64,000 nucleotides of DNA from Rhynchopus euleeides (GCA_963210315.1 OY723250.1:2356001-2420000); one strand, 5' to 3'. Positions 1 to 9,586 are shown, numbered from the stretch's first letter. A program made the numbers and translations. Notes: generated by a model from the sequence alone, not told the origin.

Positions 1-1
1 A

Positions 2-1864
2 AACACTGAGCAGACACGCAACAAAGGAGGCCATGTTGAGGTACTGCCCGACAGCGGCGCTGGAGCAGGTGTCACGCACGGCAGCCACGTCCCGAAAAAT
101 GCGCGGAACGGGGACACAGTGACCAATCACCTTCTGCGGGCAAAGATCCCCTCGCTGTCCTGGCTACCTAGAACGCGAAAGTACGTGAGGGACGGCAGCA
201 TTCCACCAGAGGGGTCACAGGAGCAGGTCGATGCCTCGGGTCTGCATGACGACACGTTTGGGCCTGGCCTGGACACGCTGTACGACGACTGCTTCGCAGT
301 GAGGGTATCATCTCGGAGGGCGCGGCCCCCCGCCACTAGATCCACACCGGCGCCGGGCACGGACTACATCGCGCCGATCTGCAGCAGTTTCTTGAACCTC
401 GACAGGCTGCGGGAGCTGGACACCACAGGGGAGCTTGACGGCGTCCTCGACATGATCACGGACCCCGCGGCATTCTACTCGAAGTTCATCCCGGGTGCCA
501 TCAAGCGGATTAAATCACAGCCCGACGCGTGCGACAAAGTCTCAAGACATCTGCGGACACACCTCAGCGCTTTGATCGGTTTCGAAGTCCTCGAGACCGC
601 CCCGCAGAGTTTGGTGCTGCACGCATTCACAGTGCCAAAGAAGTCGGGGGGTTTGCGTTTCGTGCTGGATGGAAGACCACTCAACGCCCTCATGACGCAC
701 CCATTCGACATGCGCCTCCCTCCGATCACCGACGTGATAGATCAAATTACATCGCACAGCTGGGCAGCACTGGCTGATGGGAAGAGCTGGTTCTACCAGT
801 TTCCCGTGCACCCGGAAATCCGCGAATACTTCGGGGTGAACGTGGGTGACCGTCGAGGGGATTATGTCCGCACACGTCTGAAAGCGTTGTGCATGGGGTG
901 GTCATTCGCACCCTGCATCGCGCACCGCTCCGCCCGGGTCCTCCTGCCACAGGAAGAGGGGGCCACGTGGGTGGATAACTTCATTGTGTTGGGGGGGTCG
1001 GAGGAAGGAGTACAGAGTTCGTTTGACGCTTTCCTCCACCGGTGCGCCGAGACCAACGCTGTGATGAACCTCGATGACCCAGACTACGGGCACCCGGTGC
1101 AGCGATTCACCTCGTTCGGGATCGCGTTCGATCTGAGAAACCACCGCTACAGATCAGACGAATCATGGCTGGAGAAGTTCCTGTCGGGGACAGAGTTGAG
1201 GGCAGTTGTCGGGGGGAAGCCCGCTACACCAAGAGAGATCTTCAAAGTCGTGGGGGGTTTGGTGTGGCATGCCTACACGACGAAGGCCCACCTGTGTTTC
1301 CTCCCGTCAACCCTGACTTTCATGAAGGACATTGCAGCTGCCTCAGTCGATGACCGGGGCGCGTGGGATCGCCAGGTGGCGGTCCGACCCTCAGTGCGAG
1401 CCGAGATCAAGATGCGTACTCACCGCATGCGGGCCAACTTTTGGGTACTTCGACCGCCGACGGACGCAGTAACAGTGTGGTCTGACGCGTCATCGACGCG
1501 CTGGGGGGTTCTCATCGACACAGCCGCCCCGCTCGTGGCATACGAAGATTTCCAGGGGCCGAGTTCCGGGCACCACATATACCTGAAGGAGGCACACGCG
1601 GCGCGCCAGGCAGTACGCCTTACCGCCCTACACTATACGAACAAGCGGGTACGTCTGATGGTCGACAACCTACCCCTCGTGCACTCAATACAGCGGGGGC
1701 ATTCGTCATCGTTCGTGGCAAACGGAATACTTGCGGATCTCTTCACGGTTGCACAGGGCGCTGAGCTCTGCATCGAATGCATGTGGGTCCCAACTGATGA
1801 GCAGAAAGCAGATCAGTACACCCGGGGGTCGTCATCAGAGCACTACGTCCGCATTCCGCCCTAG
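2..1864 (+). CDS. Reverse transcriptase / RNase H ORF of DIRS-like element (5' end outside window)
   Basis: The frame is open from the first bases of the window to a TAG at 1862-1864, so its start lies upstream. The product would copy element RNA into DNA. The RT region spans roughly 640-1330; recognisable landmarks are a DGRPLN fingers motif, an LPPI stretch, and a palm segment ending near 985. An RNase H-like region follows at about 1475-1850, beginning WSDASSTRWG and ending in the K-A-D-Q-Y-T-R-G type segment common to DIRS and Ty3-like polymerases. No protease or integrase is visible, which fits a tyrosine-recombinase retroelement. Family assignment rests on these landmarks plus the split direct repeats downstream. 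Treated as a mobile-element fossil; the visible reading frame looks intact. Confidence 0.75.
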   Translation, partial: NTEQTRNKGGHVEVLPDSGAGAGVTHGSHVPKNARNGDTVTNHLLRAKIPSLSWLPRTRKYVRDGSIPPEGSQEQVDASGLHDDTFGPGLDTLYDDCFAVRVSSRRARPPATRSTPAPGTDYIAPICSSFLNLDRLRELDTTGELDGVLDMITDPAAFYSKFIPGAIKRIKSQPDACDKVSRHLRTHLSALIGFEVLETAPQSLVLHAFTVPKKSGGLRFVLDGRPLNALMTHPFDMRLPPITDVIDQITSHSWAALADGKSWFYQFPVHPEIREYFGVNVGDRRGDYVRTRLKALCMGWSFAPCIAHRSARVLLPQEEGATWVDNFIVLGGSEEGVQSSFDAFLHRCAETNAVMNLDDPDYGHPVQRFTSFGIAFDLRNHRYRSDESWLEKFLSGTELRAVVGGKPATPREIFKVVGGLVWHAYTTKAHLCFLPSTLTFMKDIAAASVDDRGAWDRQVAVRPSVRAEIKMRTHRMRANFWVLRPPTDAVTVWSDASSTRWGVLIDTAAPLVAYEDFQGPSSGHHIYLKEAHAARQAVRLTALHYTNKRVRLMVDNLPLVHSIQRGHSSSFVANGILADLFTVAQGAELCIECMWVPTDEQKADQYTRGSSSEHYVRIPP

Positions 1865-1926
1865 ACTCCACCGGCCATCTAACAAAACGCGTGGCGTCCC
1901 TTGGCCCAAGGGCCCTCAGGGTCCTA

Positions 1927-2382
1927 GGTGGAAGCGATCAATGCAAAAATCATCTGAAAGGAAGACTCGAGAGACTGCTGCTGTATTTTGGTAAAACACA
2001 CCCCGTGTGGTAGAGAAAATACGGCAAGAGTCTCGGTGGGTCGGAAGAGCAGATGGTTCCCGCAACAGCTCCCGGGGAGCGGCGGGTATTTCGCATAGGA
2101 TGCCGGATGTGTGAACACGTTTGTGCGGTTTGCCCTGTGTTGTGTGAACATATGTGTATGTGTGTGTGTATGCTCCACCCAACCCGACACATTTTCTGTA
2201 CTTCAGACAGGTAAGGTCACTCGACACGCGGGGGGGGGGTTTTTTGTGTGTGTTTTTTCTGCCAGCCGACATCACTAGCGCCAGCGAGAAAAAAAAACGC
2301 GTGACGAGTGACGGGTTGAGGTGGAAGCGATCAATGCAAAAATCATCTGAAAGGAAGACTCGAGAGACTGCTGCTGTATTTT
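1927..2382 (+). repeat. B1 and B2 split direct repeats of first DIRS-like element
   Basis: Two identical 63-bp copies begin GGTGGAAGCGATCAATGCAA and end CTGCTGTATTTT, at 1927-1989 and 2320-2382. They flank a 330-bp block that includes a TG-rich microsatellite near 2150-2172. The second element in this window has the same layout with a related sequence (GGTGGAAGCGTCCAATGCAA), so these are element termini and not chance repeats. Confidence 0.8.
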
Positions 2383-2820
2383 CCCATCGGTGGACCACTA
2401 GGTGGGCACGGTGTGAGGCGCTGGGTTCCTTCCGTGGTTCCTCTCCCGCTCGCGCCGTCGGGTGCCGGAGGAAACCAAAAAATGGCTTTCGGGACCATGA
2501 TTTCGACGCTGCCCCCTGATATGTCACGGCCGTCAAAGCGCAAGGACTTGGTTACTAGACGGGCACGCGAGATGGGGGGTCTGGGGGGCAGGGCCCCCCA
2601 GCCGCCGGAGGCCACGGTAGTGAGCATCTGTTCATTGTGGGCGTACAGATTCTGTGTGAGTTGGCTGCGTCCTCCTGAGGCTACTGGAGTGGGTGGATTC
2701 CCTGACCCGGTGGGAATCGAATGACTTGAGTACGAGACATACGCCACAGGGGGGTCTGGGGGGCGGAGCCCCCCAGCCGCCGGAGGCCACGGTAGTGAGC
2801 ATCTGTTCCTGCAAAACCAT
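2383..2820. repeat. Spaced 60-bp GC-hairpin direct repeat
   Basis: A block containing TCTGGGGGGC followed by CCCCCCAGCCGCCGGAGG and then a CACGGTAGTGAGCATCTGTT segment occurs at about 2574-2633 and again at about 2750-2808. Each copy can fold through its GGGGGG/CCCCCC arms. No gene is recognisable in 2383-2820. Confidence 0.6.
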
Positions 2821-2827
2821 ACTCTCT

Positions 2828-3092
2828 TCGACGTCGACCCAGTGAAAGTGGGTTGACGCTTGGTCGACGCTTGGTGAGCGTCGACCCAGTGTAACCGGGC
2901 CAACGCTAGGTTAGCGTCGACCCAGTGTAATAAATGGGTTGACGCTTGGTCCAGGCTTGAATGGCAACCCAGTTCCACTAGGTCGACGCTCCAAGCCTCG
3001 ACCAAGCGTCAACCCAGTCCACTGGGTCGACGCTGGGTCGACGCTTTTTTATGGGGGGGGAAACCCAAAATCACTGGGTCGACGGTCGACGC
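2828..3092. repeat. Palindromic GTCGAC minisatellite
   Basis: About nine GTCGAC sites fall in 260 bp, embedded in variants of CCCAGTG, GCGTCGACCCAGTG and their complements, so successive units lie in both orientations. Sense blocks (CACTGGGTCGACGCT) and antisense blocks (AGCGTCGACCCAGTG) alternate, which would let the tract fold into several hairpins. No reading frame of interest. Confidence 0.6.
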
Positions 3093-4240
3093 TTAGCGAC
3101 ATGCCTGAACCCAACACGGGAGGGCGGGGGGGGGGGGGGGGTGGTGGAGGGGGGACACCTTGTTGTCCAGGCGCTGCATCAGTTCAGTGGAAACCACGAT
3201 GTAGTGAGGGGGGGGAGCTCACTATGTTATTGCGAAAGACACGGTGAACACAATGCGGAAAGAGACAGGGGGGGGCTTCGCTGCGTGGTGCAGAACAGTG
3301 CAGTATTGTGGTACATTTTGCATTTTTAGTTTTGGTGAAATGTGCCGGAGACTGCCGAAGCTTCCTGCTTGGCAAAGACCCAGATGTCTCTTTTTGGCAA
3401 TCCAGTCGAGTGAACGCGTGGAAGTCCACCCGTGCCCTTTCCGCCAAGCCACCGACAGAGGGCCCCCTCGGTGTGTCACATCTTGCATCTTGTATCGGTA
3501 TGTTTCCAGGTCGGAGGACAAAAAGTTCTCCTTTTTGAAAACAAAAAATATGTCTTCACAATTCAGGTAATGATCCCCCCCCAACCAAGCGCCTGCACCC
3601 ACATATGTTTCTCTGACCTCCTCGGTGTAGCGGTTGCAGTTGGGGTGCGCCTGATTTGTTGGACACAATATATTTGACGTGTTGCCTCGAAGGCCATCAC
3701 TGTACGTGCCCTACCTTATCATTAGGAAGTGTGTTTCAGGGTGTGCTTTGTGTAGAAGCAGCAACGTGGGACATCGTTGTGCGGAAGCGCAGCGCTTCAG
3801 AAAGAACCATAAGGAGGTCACCCCAAAATACCGAATTTACCGTTTTTACCGTTTTTACCGCTAGTTTACCGCTGGGCCTTTGTCACAAAACCGGTTTTTT
3901 TACCGGTAACCGGACATGGGACACGCGGGACAGGCGGACCGGTAAAACCGGTAGGTGGCACCGGTTTTTTTTTTAAGTATCCGTCAGGTGGATCACCGGG
4001 TGGGGAGAGAACCGGTGTGAGGCACTTGGGTGCGACCAGGTGGGCAGGGAACCTGGGGGCGGGGGGCCTCAAATCCCTCTCACTCTCGCTTCTCTCTGCT
4101 GCTCTCTAGGACAAACACACCGCGCACTGGCCGGGGTTGAGCTGCAGGTGACTCAGTGCTGGCGGGACAAAAACAGGGCCGGACCGGGGAGATCTAGCAT
4201 TTTTTTGTGTCTTGTCAAAACTTTTTTGGCGGTTTTCTGG
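3093..4240. other. Gene-free stretch with G-run and ACCGG-rich tract
   Basis: No supported gene. A run of 16 G lies at 3126-3141. At about 3837-3985 the sequence is built of TTTACCG and ACCGGT variants, with inverted copies such as AAAACCGGTTTTTTTACCGGT, probably a degraded inverted-repeat element. The remaining reading frames are short and lack recognisable features. Confidence 0.4.
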
Positions 4241-4249
4241 TGACCGTCC

Positions 4250-4485
4250 ATAGGGGGACCCTTTTCAAAAATTTTTCCGGGGTGGGCCTATTTTGCATAT
4301 TTGAGCCCGATTTCAAAGGAATTTCTGAGTTTTGAGCCCGTTTTGAGGCCTAAAACGCGTCATCGAATTTCCATTTTTCTGCCCATACGGGCAGGGACTT
4401 GGCCAAAATAGCTCAAAAATTTTTCCGGGGGGCTTCGCCCCCCGGACCCCCCATGTGGGGGGCTCCGCCCCCCACGCCCCCCCCC
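4250..4485. repeat. GC-palindrome cluster next to ATAGGGGGACCC block
   Basis: A segment starting CATAGGGGGACCCTTTTC (4249) recurs with similar sequence at about 9730 (TATAGGGGGACCCTTTTC), suggesting a shared repeat end. The phrase AAAATTTTTCCGGGG occurs twice here (about 4266 and 4417). At 4430-4480 lie two strong palindromes, GGGGGGCTTCGCCCCCC and GGGGGGCTCCGCCCCCC, separated by GGACCCCCCAT. Confidence 0.45.
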
Positions 4486-4777
4486 ACCTCCCTCCCGGCC
4501 GGGGGCCGGTTCGGTCGGTCGTCGGCTGCGGCCAAAGGGCGTGCGGTAGCCGACGCCCTTTTGTGCTCGCCTCCTCCCTCCGACACCTTGTCGATCTCTT
4601 TCCTGCTTGGTCCGTACCGAAGCCGTCTCGACGCCCTGACTTCCAGGTTTGGAGAGGGCTGCGTGAGGGTTGCGAACGTGCGTGCCTGGGGGGGGGCACC
4701 CGTCAGTGAGTCATTGAGTGAGGGCGTAGGGCGCAGAAGCCGTGGCAACGCGGAGCAATGTGTCCCTTCAGCGCCAC

Positions 4778-4826
4778 CGCGAAACCTCCCGTTGGTGGCC
4801 GTCGGCCACCAACGGGATGTTTCGCG
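4778..4826. repeat. 23-bp near-perfect inverted repeat, 3-nt loop
   Basis: Left arm 4778-4800 (CGCGAAAC...TGGTGGCC) and right arm 4804-4826 (GGCCACCA...GTTTCGCG) pair over 22 of 23 positions around a GTC loop. No gene is supported on either side, so a terminator role is not indicated. It may be the core of a foldback element. Confidence 0.75.
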
Positions 4827-4829
4827 GGA

Positions 4830-6520
4830 TTACTGCTGCAGACGAACGACCAATGGCGGCGGCTCCACATACTGACCGGAGTCGACACGTGGGCACCCCG
4901 TGGTACCCAGCGTGCCGCCGTCAGTCTCCTCGCGGTCGACTTCACCTTGGCGAAGCGGAGGTGTGCCGCTCACAGGTGCCACCATCGCATGCCGTCGTGG
5001 TGGATGGTGGAGCGTTGCAGTGCAGTGTGCTCCTCAACTTTGTGTCACGCTTCCTGCACCTGGGTGTGGACAAGGGGTGTGCTCACTTCTCGCAGCATCT
5101 AGCTGGCGGTGGGTGGCACGTGCTGCGCGACTTCCAGGTTGATCTGGTGCAGACCTGAGGATGGCGTGGCTGGCGCAGGGAGGTCCAGTGGGACGCCCGG
5201 ACCGGCACTCCTGAGGCCGTCTGCCATGTCCTCCCCCCGCGCGCCCGGGCGGTGCCTTCGCTTGCTGTCGAGCGACCCAGTCTCTGGGGTACGGCTTCAA
5301 AAGTAGACCGTGCCTGGCACCAACGACCTGTGTCCGTGCGTTGCTGACCGTGCACTGCTCTCGTTTCGAGTCCCTATCAGCAGCACCAAGTCGTACATCG
5401 CCGTACTGGGCTGTGCCGGTCCCCTAACCCCGTCCCCGTGTCGCGGGGCAGTGGGTGACCACGGGGTGGATTCCCTAACACCCCACCCGCGAGGCCGGGT
5501 ACAGGAAGCGTCCCCAAAATTTCTGGAATTTGAAAAAATAAGCCACTTTGCTAAACTGGACCCAACTCCCCACACTCTTTTTTTTGGTCATTTTCCCCGA
5601 TTTTACCGGTTTGTCCCCGGATGTCCCCCCGTGTCCCCCCGTGTCTTAAGGTGACCTCCTAAACAAGCCCACCCCATCCCCCTTGTCAAGTGAGCAGAGG
5701 TTGATTCTGCTGAAACCAACTGTTACCATTCAGTATACCCCTGCCAACACCATACCATCGCACGTACTGTGTGAACCTCCCCATGCCATCCTACCCCACC
5801 CCTCCGTCCCTCCGCCCCTTTGCAACTATGTGGCCCCATCTCAGCCTGGAGAAACCAACCAGGCGATACCCAACGGATCGCAGAGAATTTCCTCGTTCTT
5901 CCGCTTCTCGCGTATTCTTTTTTGCGAATGGTTCGTCAGCATATTTTTTTTGTCACAATCTACCCTATCTTGCATGTTCACTCATTGACCAGTGCCCCCA
6001 CCTGCCCCCCGTGGGTGTTGTTGCTGGAGCTTATCTGGCTTCGCCCTTCCTCTGGATACCTTCAGGTATCCATGTCACGCATGGCATGCACCCCCAGCGT
6101 GCCACAATGGGCCTGACCAACCACAGCTGGCGCGCCCTGGTGTGGCCCAGCAATCCCATCGCCTGCCTCCACCAAGCCTCAAAGCTTCCTGGGTGTGGCG
6201 CACAACCTTAGACCAGTTTCCTGTCCTGCTGGCAGCCTTGGGGGATGGGATCCAAGGGGTAGTGCCCTCCTTGATCCCAGGCTCTCTCGAAGAAGCGTCG
6301 AATCCGGCCGTGCCCCCCCTGTGTAAACAGAGGCGTGTGCTGCTGTGGGCCTGAAGGGTTGCTGACCTTTGCCCCCCCCCCGCCCCTGGTGGGCTCCACC
6401 GGCACTTCCCAAATGATTGCCGTAGTTCTAGTTTTGATGTGGTTGCTTTGTGTCTGTAAAGTGGAGGGTATCAGCAGAGTAAACTCGGTGTGACCTCCAC
6501 TCAACGAAAAGGTTAACGTG
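4830..6520. other. No recognisable gene
   Basis: I see only short overlapping frames without family features. Around 5590-5650 a TTTACCGGTTTGTCCCCGG stretch echoes the ACCGG-rich tract near 3.9 kb. Confidence 0.4.
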
Positions 6521-6525
6521 TGTGT

Positions 6526-6758
6526 GGGTCTTCGCTCCACGTGCCGGCGAGCGTATTTTCTCCTCTTTTTTTCTTGTGAGAAAAAGGGGTGTCTTTCGCT
6601 ATACGCTGCAACAACAGTGCATATTTTTGGCGTATTTCCTCCCATTTTGAATAGGAGAGAGAATCACCGGAAATTTGCCGAAAACCTTGCCGGATAGCGG
6701 TGGCCCTCCCCAAGCGCTGAAGACTGCTGAACCTTGCCGAACAGCGAAGATCCGCCCC
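6526..6758. mobile_element. Possible long or degraded relative of the GGGGGTCTTCGCT MITE
   Basis: The left end reads GGGTCTTCGCT (6526) and the right end AGCGAAGATCCGCCCC (6743-6758), near-inverse of each other and close to the ends of the four clear copies elsewhere. The right end also shares CCGAACAGCGAAGA with the copy at 49181. Internal sequence is longer and different, with an AGGAGAGAGAATC phrase also seen near 39.58 kb downstream of another GGGTCTTCGCTCC. Confidence 0.35.
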
Positions 6759-7285
6759 GCCCCCTATTCCTCTCAATGCATTATGCGCTGGGAAATCACC
6801 GTCTGACTTTGTGTGTGGGTTGCAGTGGAGATCAAGGGCAGGGGGTTACAATACAGGATGTGGTCTGAACTGCTCCTCGCGGCGCCTGTGATGCAGCAAA
6901 CGGGAGCAGAGTAGTCACACTCGGAGGGGGGAGGGGTGTCGCAGTGTAGTGCTTCGGAAACCCCCCCCCCCCTCGAGCCTTGTTGCATCACCGAAGGGGA
7001 CACTCGCGGCCGGCGATGCGCCTACGAGACGCACCCCAGCACCCCCCACCCCACCCTCTCGGGAACACCCATGCTCCTTGCCTTGCGTCGGGCCTAACCA
7101 ACCCCACCCCACCCCTACCCCCCATCGCATCGCATCGCACACCACGCACCCACACGCCTACACCCGCAGGGCTCACAGGGGGGGGTTGTTCGAAGGGGTA
7201 CCGTACCCCCTCCCACCCGCCCGCAACACACACACACGCACACCCTCCCCAGCCGCCCCTGCCTGCCAAGCGGTGGTCCTGCACG

Positions 7286-7918
7286 ATGGCTGCCGTGCAG
7301 GGGGAGGTGCTGCCCTGCCCCGGTTCACCCCCGGGTGGTGTGGCAGCGTCAGCTTCTGAGGGGGTGGAGGGGGTGGGGCAGGCAGGCAGCCCCGAGAGTG
7401 GCCCTGCTGATGACACGGCTGTGCCACCCCGGCAGCCCGCGCCGCGGCGCGTGGTGGGGGCGGGGGCGGTGATGCGGACGGCAAGCGCAGCGTCTGAAGC
7501 GGCTGTTCCGACAGCGCCGCGGATATCGCCGACGAAGCTGCTGCTGCTGCACAAGCTGCTGCAGGTCGGCATGCCCACGCCGACTGCGCCCCCAGCCCTC
7601 CCTCCATACCCCAGGTCTTCGAAGGCTGTGCTGCGCGACAAGGCCTCACGCGCTGCCCGGTTCGAGCCAGCGCCGCACGCACCGACTGCCCCGGTGCTGC
7701 AGGTGTCCCGCGGCTTCACGAAGGACCTTCTGCAGCGTAAGATATCTCTTCTGCACGCGGGGCGTGTGTCTGCTGTCTGTTCGCGCGTGACTGCGGAGGG
7801 CGAGAGGGAGCCGTCTGCACCCCCTCTGGGGGCGAGCGGGGTTCTGGGGGCAAAGGCGGTGCTTCTCCTGAAGATGCATCGGATGCGCACGCAGGTGCAT
7901 TCGATTCACGTCCCGTGA
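7286..7918 (+). CDS. Hypothetical Ala/Pro/Ser-rich protein
   Basis: A 210-codon frame starts at an ATG in GCACGATGGCTG and ends TGA. I do not recognise a family. The first half is low complexity (G/A/P/S), followed by a basic stretch (ISPTKLLLLHKLLQ) and a more ordinary C-terminal part with RGFTKDLLQRKISLLHAGR. Its GC-rich third positions and the C-rich leader upstream resemble those of the supported genes in the right part of the window, which is the main reason to list it. The frame extends upstream of the ATG, so the start is a choice. It sits among repeats and may be spurious. Confidence 0.35.
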   Translation: MAAVQGEVLPCPGSPPGGVAASASEGVEGVGQAGSPESGPADDTAVPPRQPAPRRVVGAGAVMRTASAASEAAVPTAPRISPTKLLLLHKLLQVGMPTPTAPPALPPYPRSSKAVLRDKASRAARFEPAPHAPTAPVLQVSRGFTKDLLQRKISLLHAGRVSAVCSRVTAEGEREPSAPPLGASGVLGAKAVLLLKMHRMRTQVHSIHVP

Positions 7919-8506
7919 GGCGGGGAGGCGGGAATTTTGTGAAGGAGCCTGCGTTGGAGGAGGGGGGGCGGGTCTTACGGATCCGAAGGCTCCGAAAGAA
8001 CAACGGCCCGTAACGGAAAGAACATCAATATGAAATGTCTCAGAAGTGTCAAGAGAGAGGCGCAGAACGCGGGATGATGAGCGGGCATGTCGCCCCTTGG
8101 GTCCCCCCCCCCCTAGGCATGGGCCCCCAAACATATTTTTCATAAACATATATTTTTGCCAAAAATATGTTTCATTTTCGCATAAAAAAATATTTTTGTA
8201 TTTTTGGTGCCCCTGATTTACCCCTTTTTCACTACGCACAAACTACGCAATCTGGGGGGGGGGTCTCGCTTTTTGGTCCCCCCCCAGTTTTTTTTGGTCC
8301 CCCTTTCTGTGTGGCTACTGAGACAGGACTGGAGGCACTGCGCTGACCGAGCAAAAAATTATTGCCAGAACTCACTATACACCGTACGAAAGAACGCACG
8401 ACATGTGGGGCGGGACTCCAGAAACACCTGGGCAAGGTTGCCCCATGCCCAGAAACACCTGAGAAGGAAGTGAGTTCCAGGAGCCGCGTAGAACACCCTC
8501 GAGATT

Positions 8507-8824
8507 GTGAATGATGATACGATCACAGCCTTCAGGGCGATGCGAGGTGCCACCCTGAAGGTGGCCCTTGACATCAAGGAGAGCGTCGGCCGAGGGGTCG
8601 ACGAAAAGCTGAAGAAGGCGCTACTGGCACTGGATCCCGCGGGGTATACGGAGGTCACCGCCACACAGGCAACCTCCGCTGACAACGTCCAGGAGACGTT
8701 ATCCGAGGGGATCACAACGGCACTAGAGATCTGTGTCACGGGATCCAGGCGCCCACTCTCCCTCGACGGTCTGGGGATTGTTGTTGGGTATGGTGTCGTT
8801 TCCTGCAGCTGCAAAAAAGCGTAG
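8507..8824 (+). CDS. Hypothetical protein inside 1-kb TIR element
   Basis: A 105-codon frame from ATG to TAG. The sequence is not low complexity: it contains an amphipathic helical stretch (DIKESVGRGVDEKLKKALL) followed by Thr/Ser-rich segments. I do not recognise a family. It is followed, in another frame, by a Lys/Ala/Pro-rich frame at 8905-9111. The frame lies wholly within an inverted-repeat element, so it is more likely element-borne than a host gene. Confidence 0.35.
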   Translation: MNDDTITAFRAMRGATLKVALDIKESVGRGVDEKLKKALLALDPAGYTEVTATQATSADNVQETLSEGITTALEICVTGSRRPLSLDGLGIVVGYGVVSCSCKKA

Positions 8825-8845
8825 CAACTGTGCTTCCTTCTTCCT

Positions 8846-8941
8846 TAATGATGCGTTGACGCTTCCACCCGGAGGAGCTGAAGCAGGCACCGCTTAATGA
8901 TGCGTTGATGCTTCCACCCGACGAGCTGAAGCAGGCACCGC
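8846..8941 (+). repeat. Tandem 48/45-bp duplication
   Basis: Two adjacent copies of a unit running from TTAATGATGCGTTGA to GAGCTGAAGCAGGCACCGC. The second copy differs by a 3-bp deletion (GGAGGAG versus GACGAG) and one substitution. A whole-codon length difference is compatible with the unit having been coding. Confidence 0.65.
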
Positions 8942-9111
8942 GCCAAAGGGCACCCCCAAAGAGACCTGCAAAGACTGCGTCGAAACCCGCACCGAAGGCT
9001 GCCAGCGCTGCAGCACCTGAAGAACCTGCAGCACCTGCAGCACCTGAAGCGCCTGCACCCTCACTGACCCCGGAACAGCAAGAACTCCTTGAGTTTGGGG
9101 TCCCGGCATAG
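8905..9111 (+). CDS. Lys/Ala/Pro-rich short ORF (histone-H1-tail-like composition)
   Basis: A 68-codon frame ending TAG. The product is almost entirely K, A, P and E (PKRPAKTASKPAPKAAS, then alanine/proline/glutamate repeats) with a short ordinary tail (LTPEQQELLEFGVPA). Such composition resembles H1-like basic tails but carries no domain. The second unit of the tandem duplication overlaps its start. It could be a downstream exon of the frame at 8507-8824; no GTATG-type donor gives a clean join. Confidence 0.25.
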   Translation: MMLPPDELKQAPRQRAPPKRPAKTASKPAPKAASAAAPEEPAAPAAPEAPAPSLTPEQQELLEFGVPA

Positions 9112-9230
9112 AGACAGAGAATGGCTGAGTAAATCAAAAAATGAGACCCCCCCCCCCCCTTTTTCACTACGCACAAACTACGCAATATGGGGTCGTCAGG
9201 GGCACCATTATACGGTATCAATATTCAAAA

Positions 9231-9579
9231 TACCGTATACGTAAATATTTTGGAACGTAAATATTATGGAACGTAAATATTATGGAACGTAAATATTATG
9301 GAACGCTGGTGGGTTGGCGTTCCAGATTTTTTTCGTTCCATAATATTTACAGGGCTTTCTGCGACTCGGGGACTTGGACCAGGTGATCGGACGGCATACA
9401 GAGTCCCTGACGGGACCTACTCGTGCACTTTTCGCGCGATTCCTGACGCAAGCCGTCCTCACCACCGAGTCCCCAACTGGCCCTGTAAATATTATGGAAC
9501 GTAAATATTATGGAACGGACCGGCCCAAAATGGGCCCGTTCCATAATATTTACGTTCCATAATATTTACGTATACGGTA
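9231..9579. mobile_element. MITE family A, copy 1 (TA-flanked)
   Basis: About 345 bp, with ends CCGTATACGTAAATATT and its complement, bounded by TA on both sides, as for Tc1/mariner-type target duplication. Terminal zones are tandem copies of a 16-bp unit (TAAATATTATGGAACG). The core (9350-9490) is bordered by ACAGGGC/GCCCTGT. A second copy, in the opposite orientation, is at 56935-57267. Confidence 0.75.
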
Positions 9580-9586
9580 TATAAAT

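Larger units (their letters stand above)
1..2382 (+). mobile_element. DIRS-order retroelement, right-hand part
   Basis: This is the right portion of a retroelement with split direct repeats, cut off on the left by the window edge. Seen: a long open frame with reverse transcriptase and RNase H-like regions (to 1864), then a B1-A2-B2 end: a 63-bp block at 1927-1989, a 330-bp spacer block, and an identical 63-bp block at 2320-2382. Split direct repeats of this order are known from PAT/Ngaro-type members of the DIRS order. The spacer resembles the A repeat of the second element at 13840-18373 near its start (shared stretch around AACACACC/GTGTGGTA), so the two belong to related families. The identity of B1 and B2 suggests a young copy. 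The visible part looks whole; the left terminus and any tyrosine recombinase ORF would lie outside the window. Confidence 0.72.
8206..9206. mobile_element. 1-kb TIR element carrying two short ORFs
   Basis: Perfect 11-bp inverted ends GGTGCCCCTGA (8206) and TCAGGGGCACC (9196-9206), followed on both sides by CCCC-rich sequence. Just inside each end lies the same direct repeat, containing TTTTTCACTACGCACAAACT and then ACGCAAT (about 8225 and 9161). Two short + strand frames and a tandem 45/48-bp duplication fill the middle. Superfamily unknown; no transposase seen, so probably non-autonomous. Confidence 0.5.

Noticed and set aside
2690-2740. tRNA-like T-arm phrase (TTCGATTCCCACCGGGTC on the minus strand)
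   Set aside because: No acceptor, D or anticodon arms can be folded around it.
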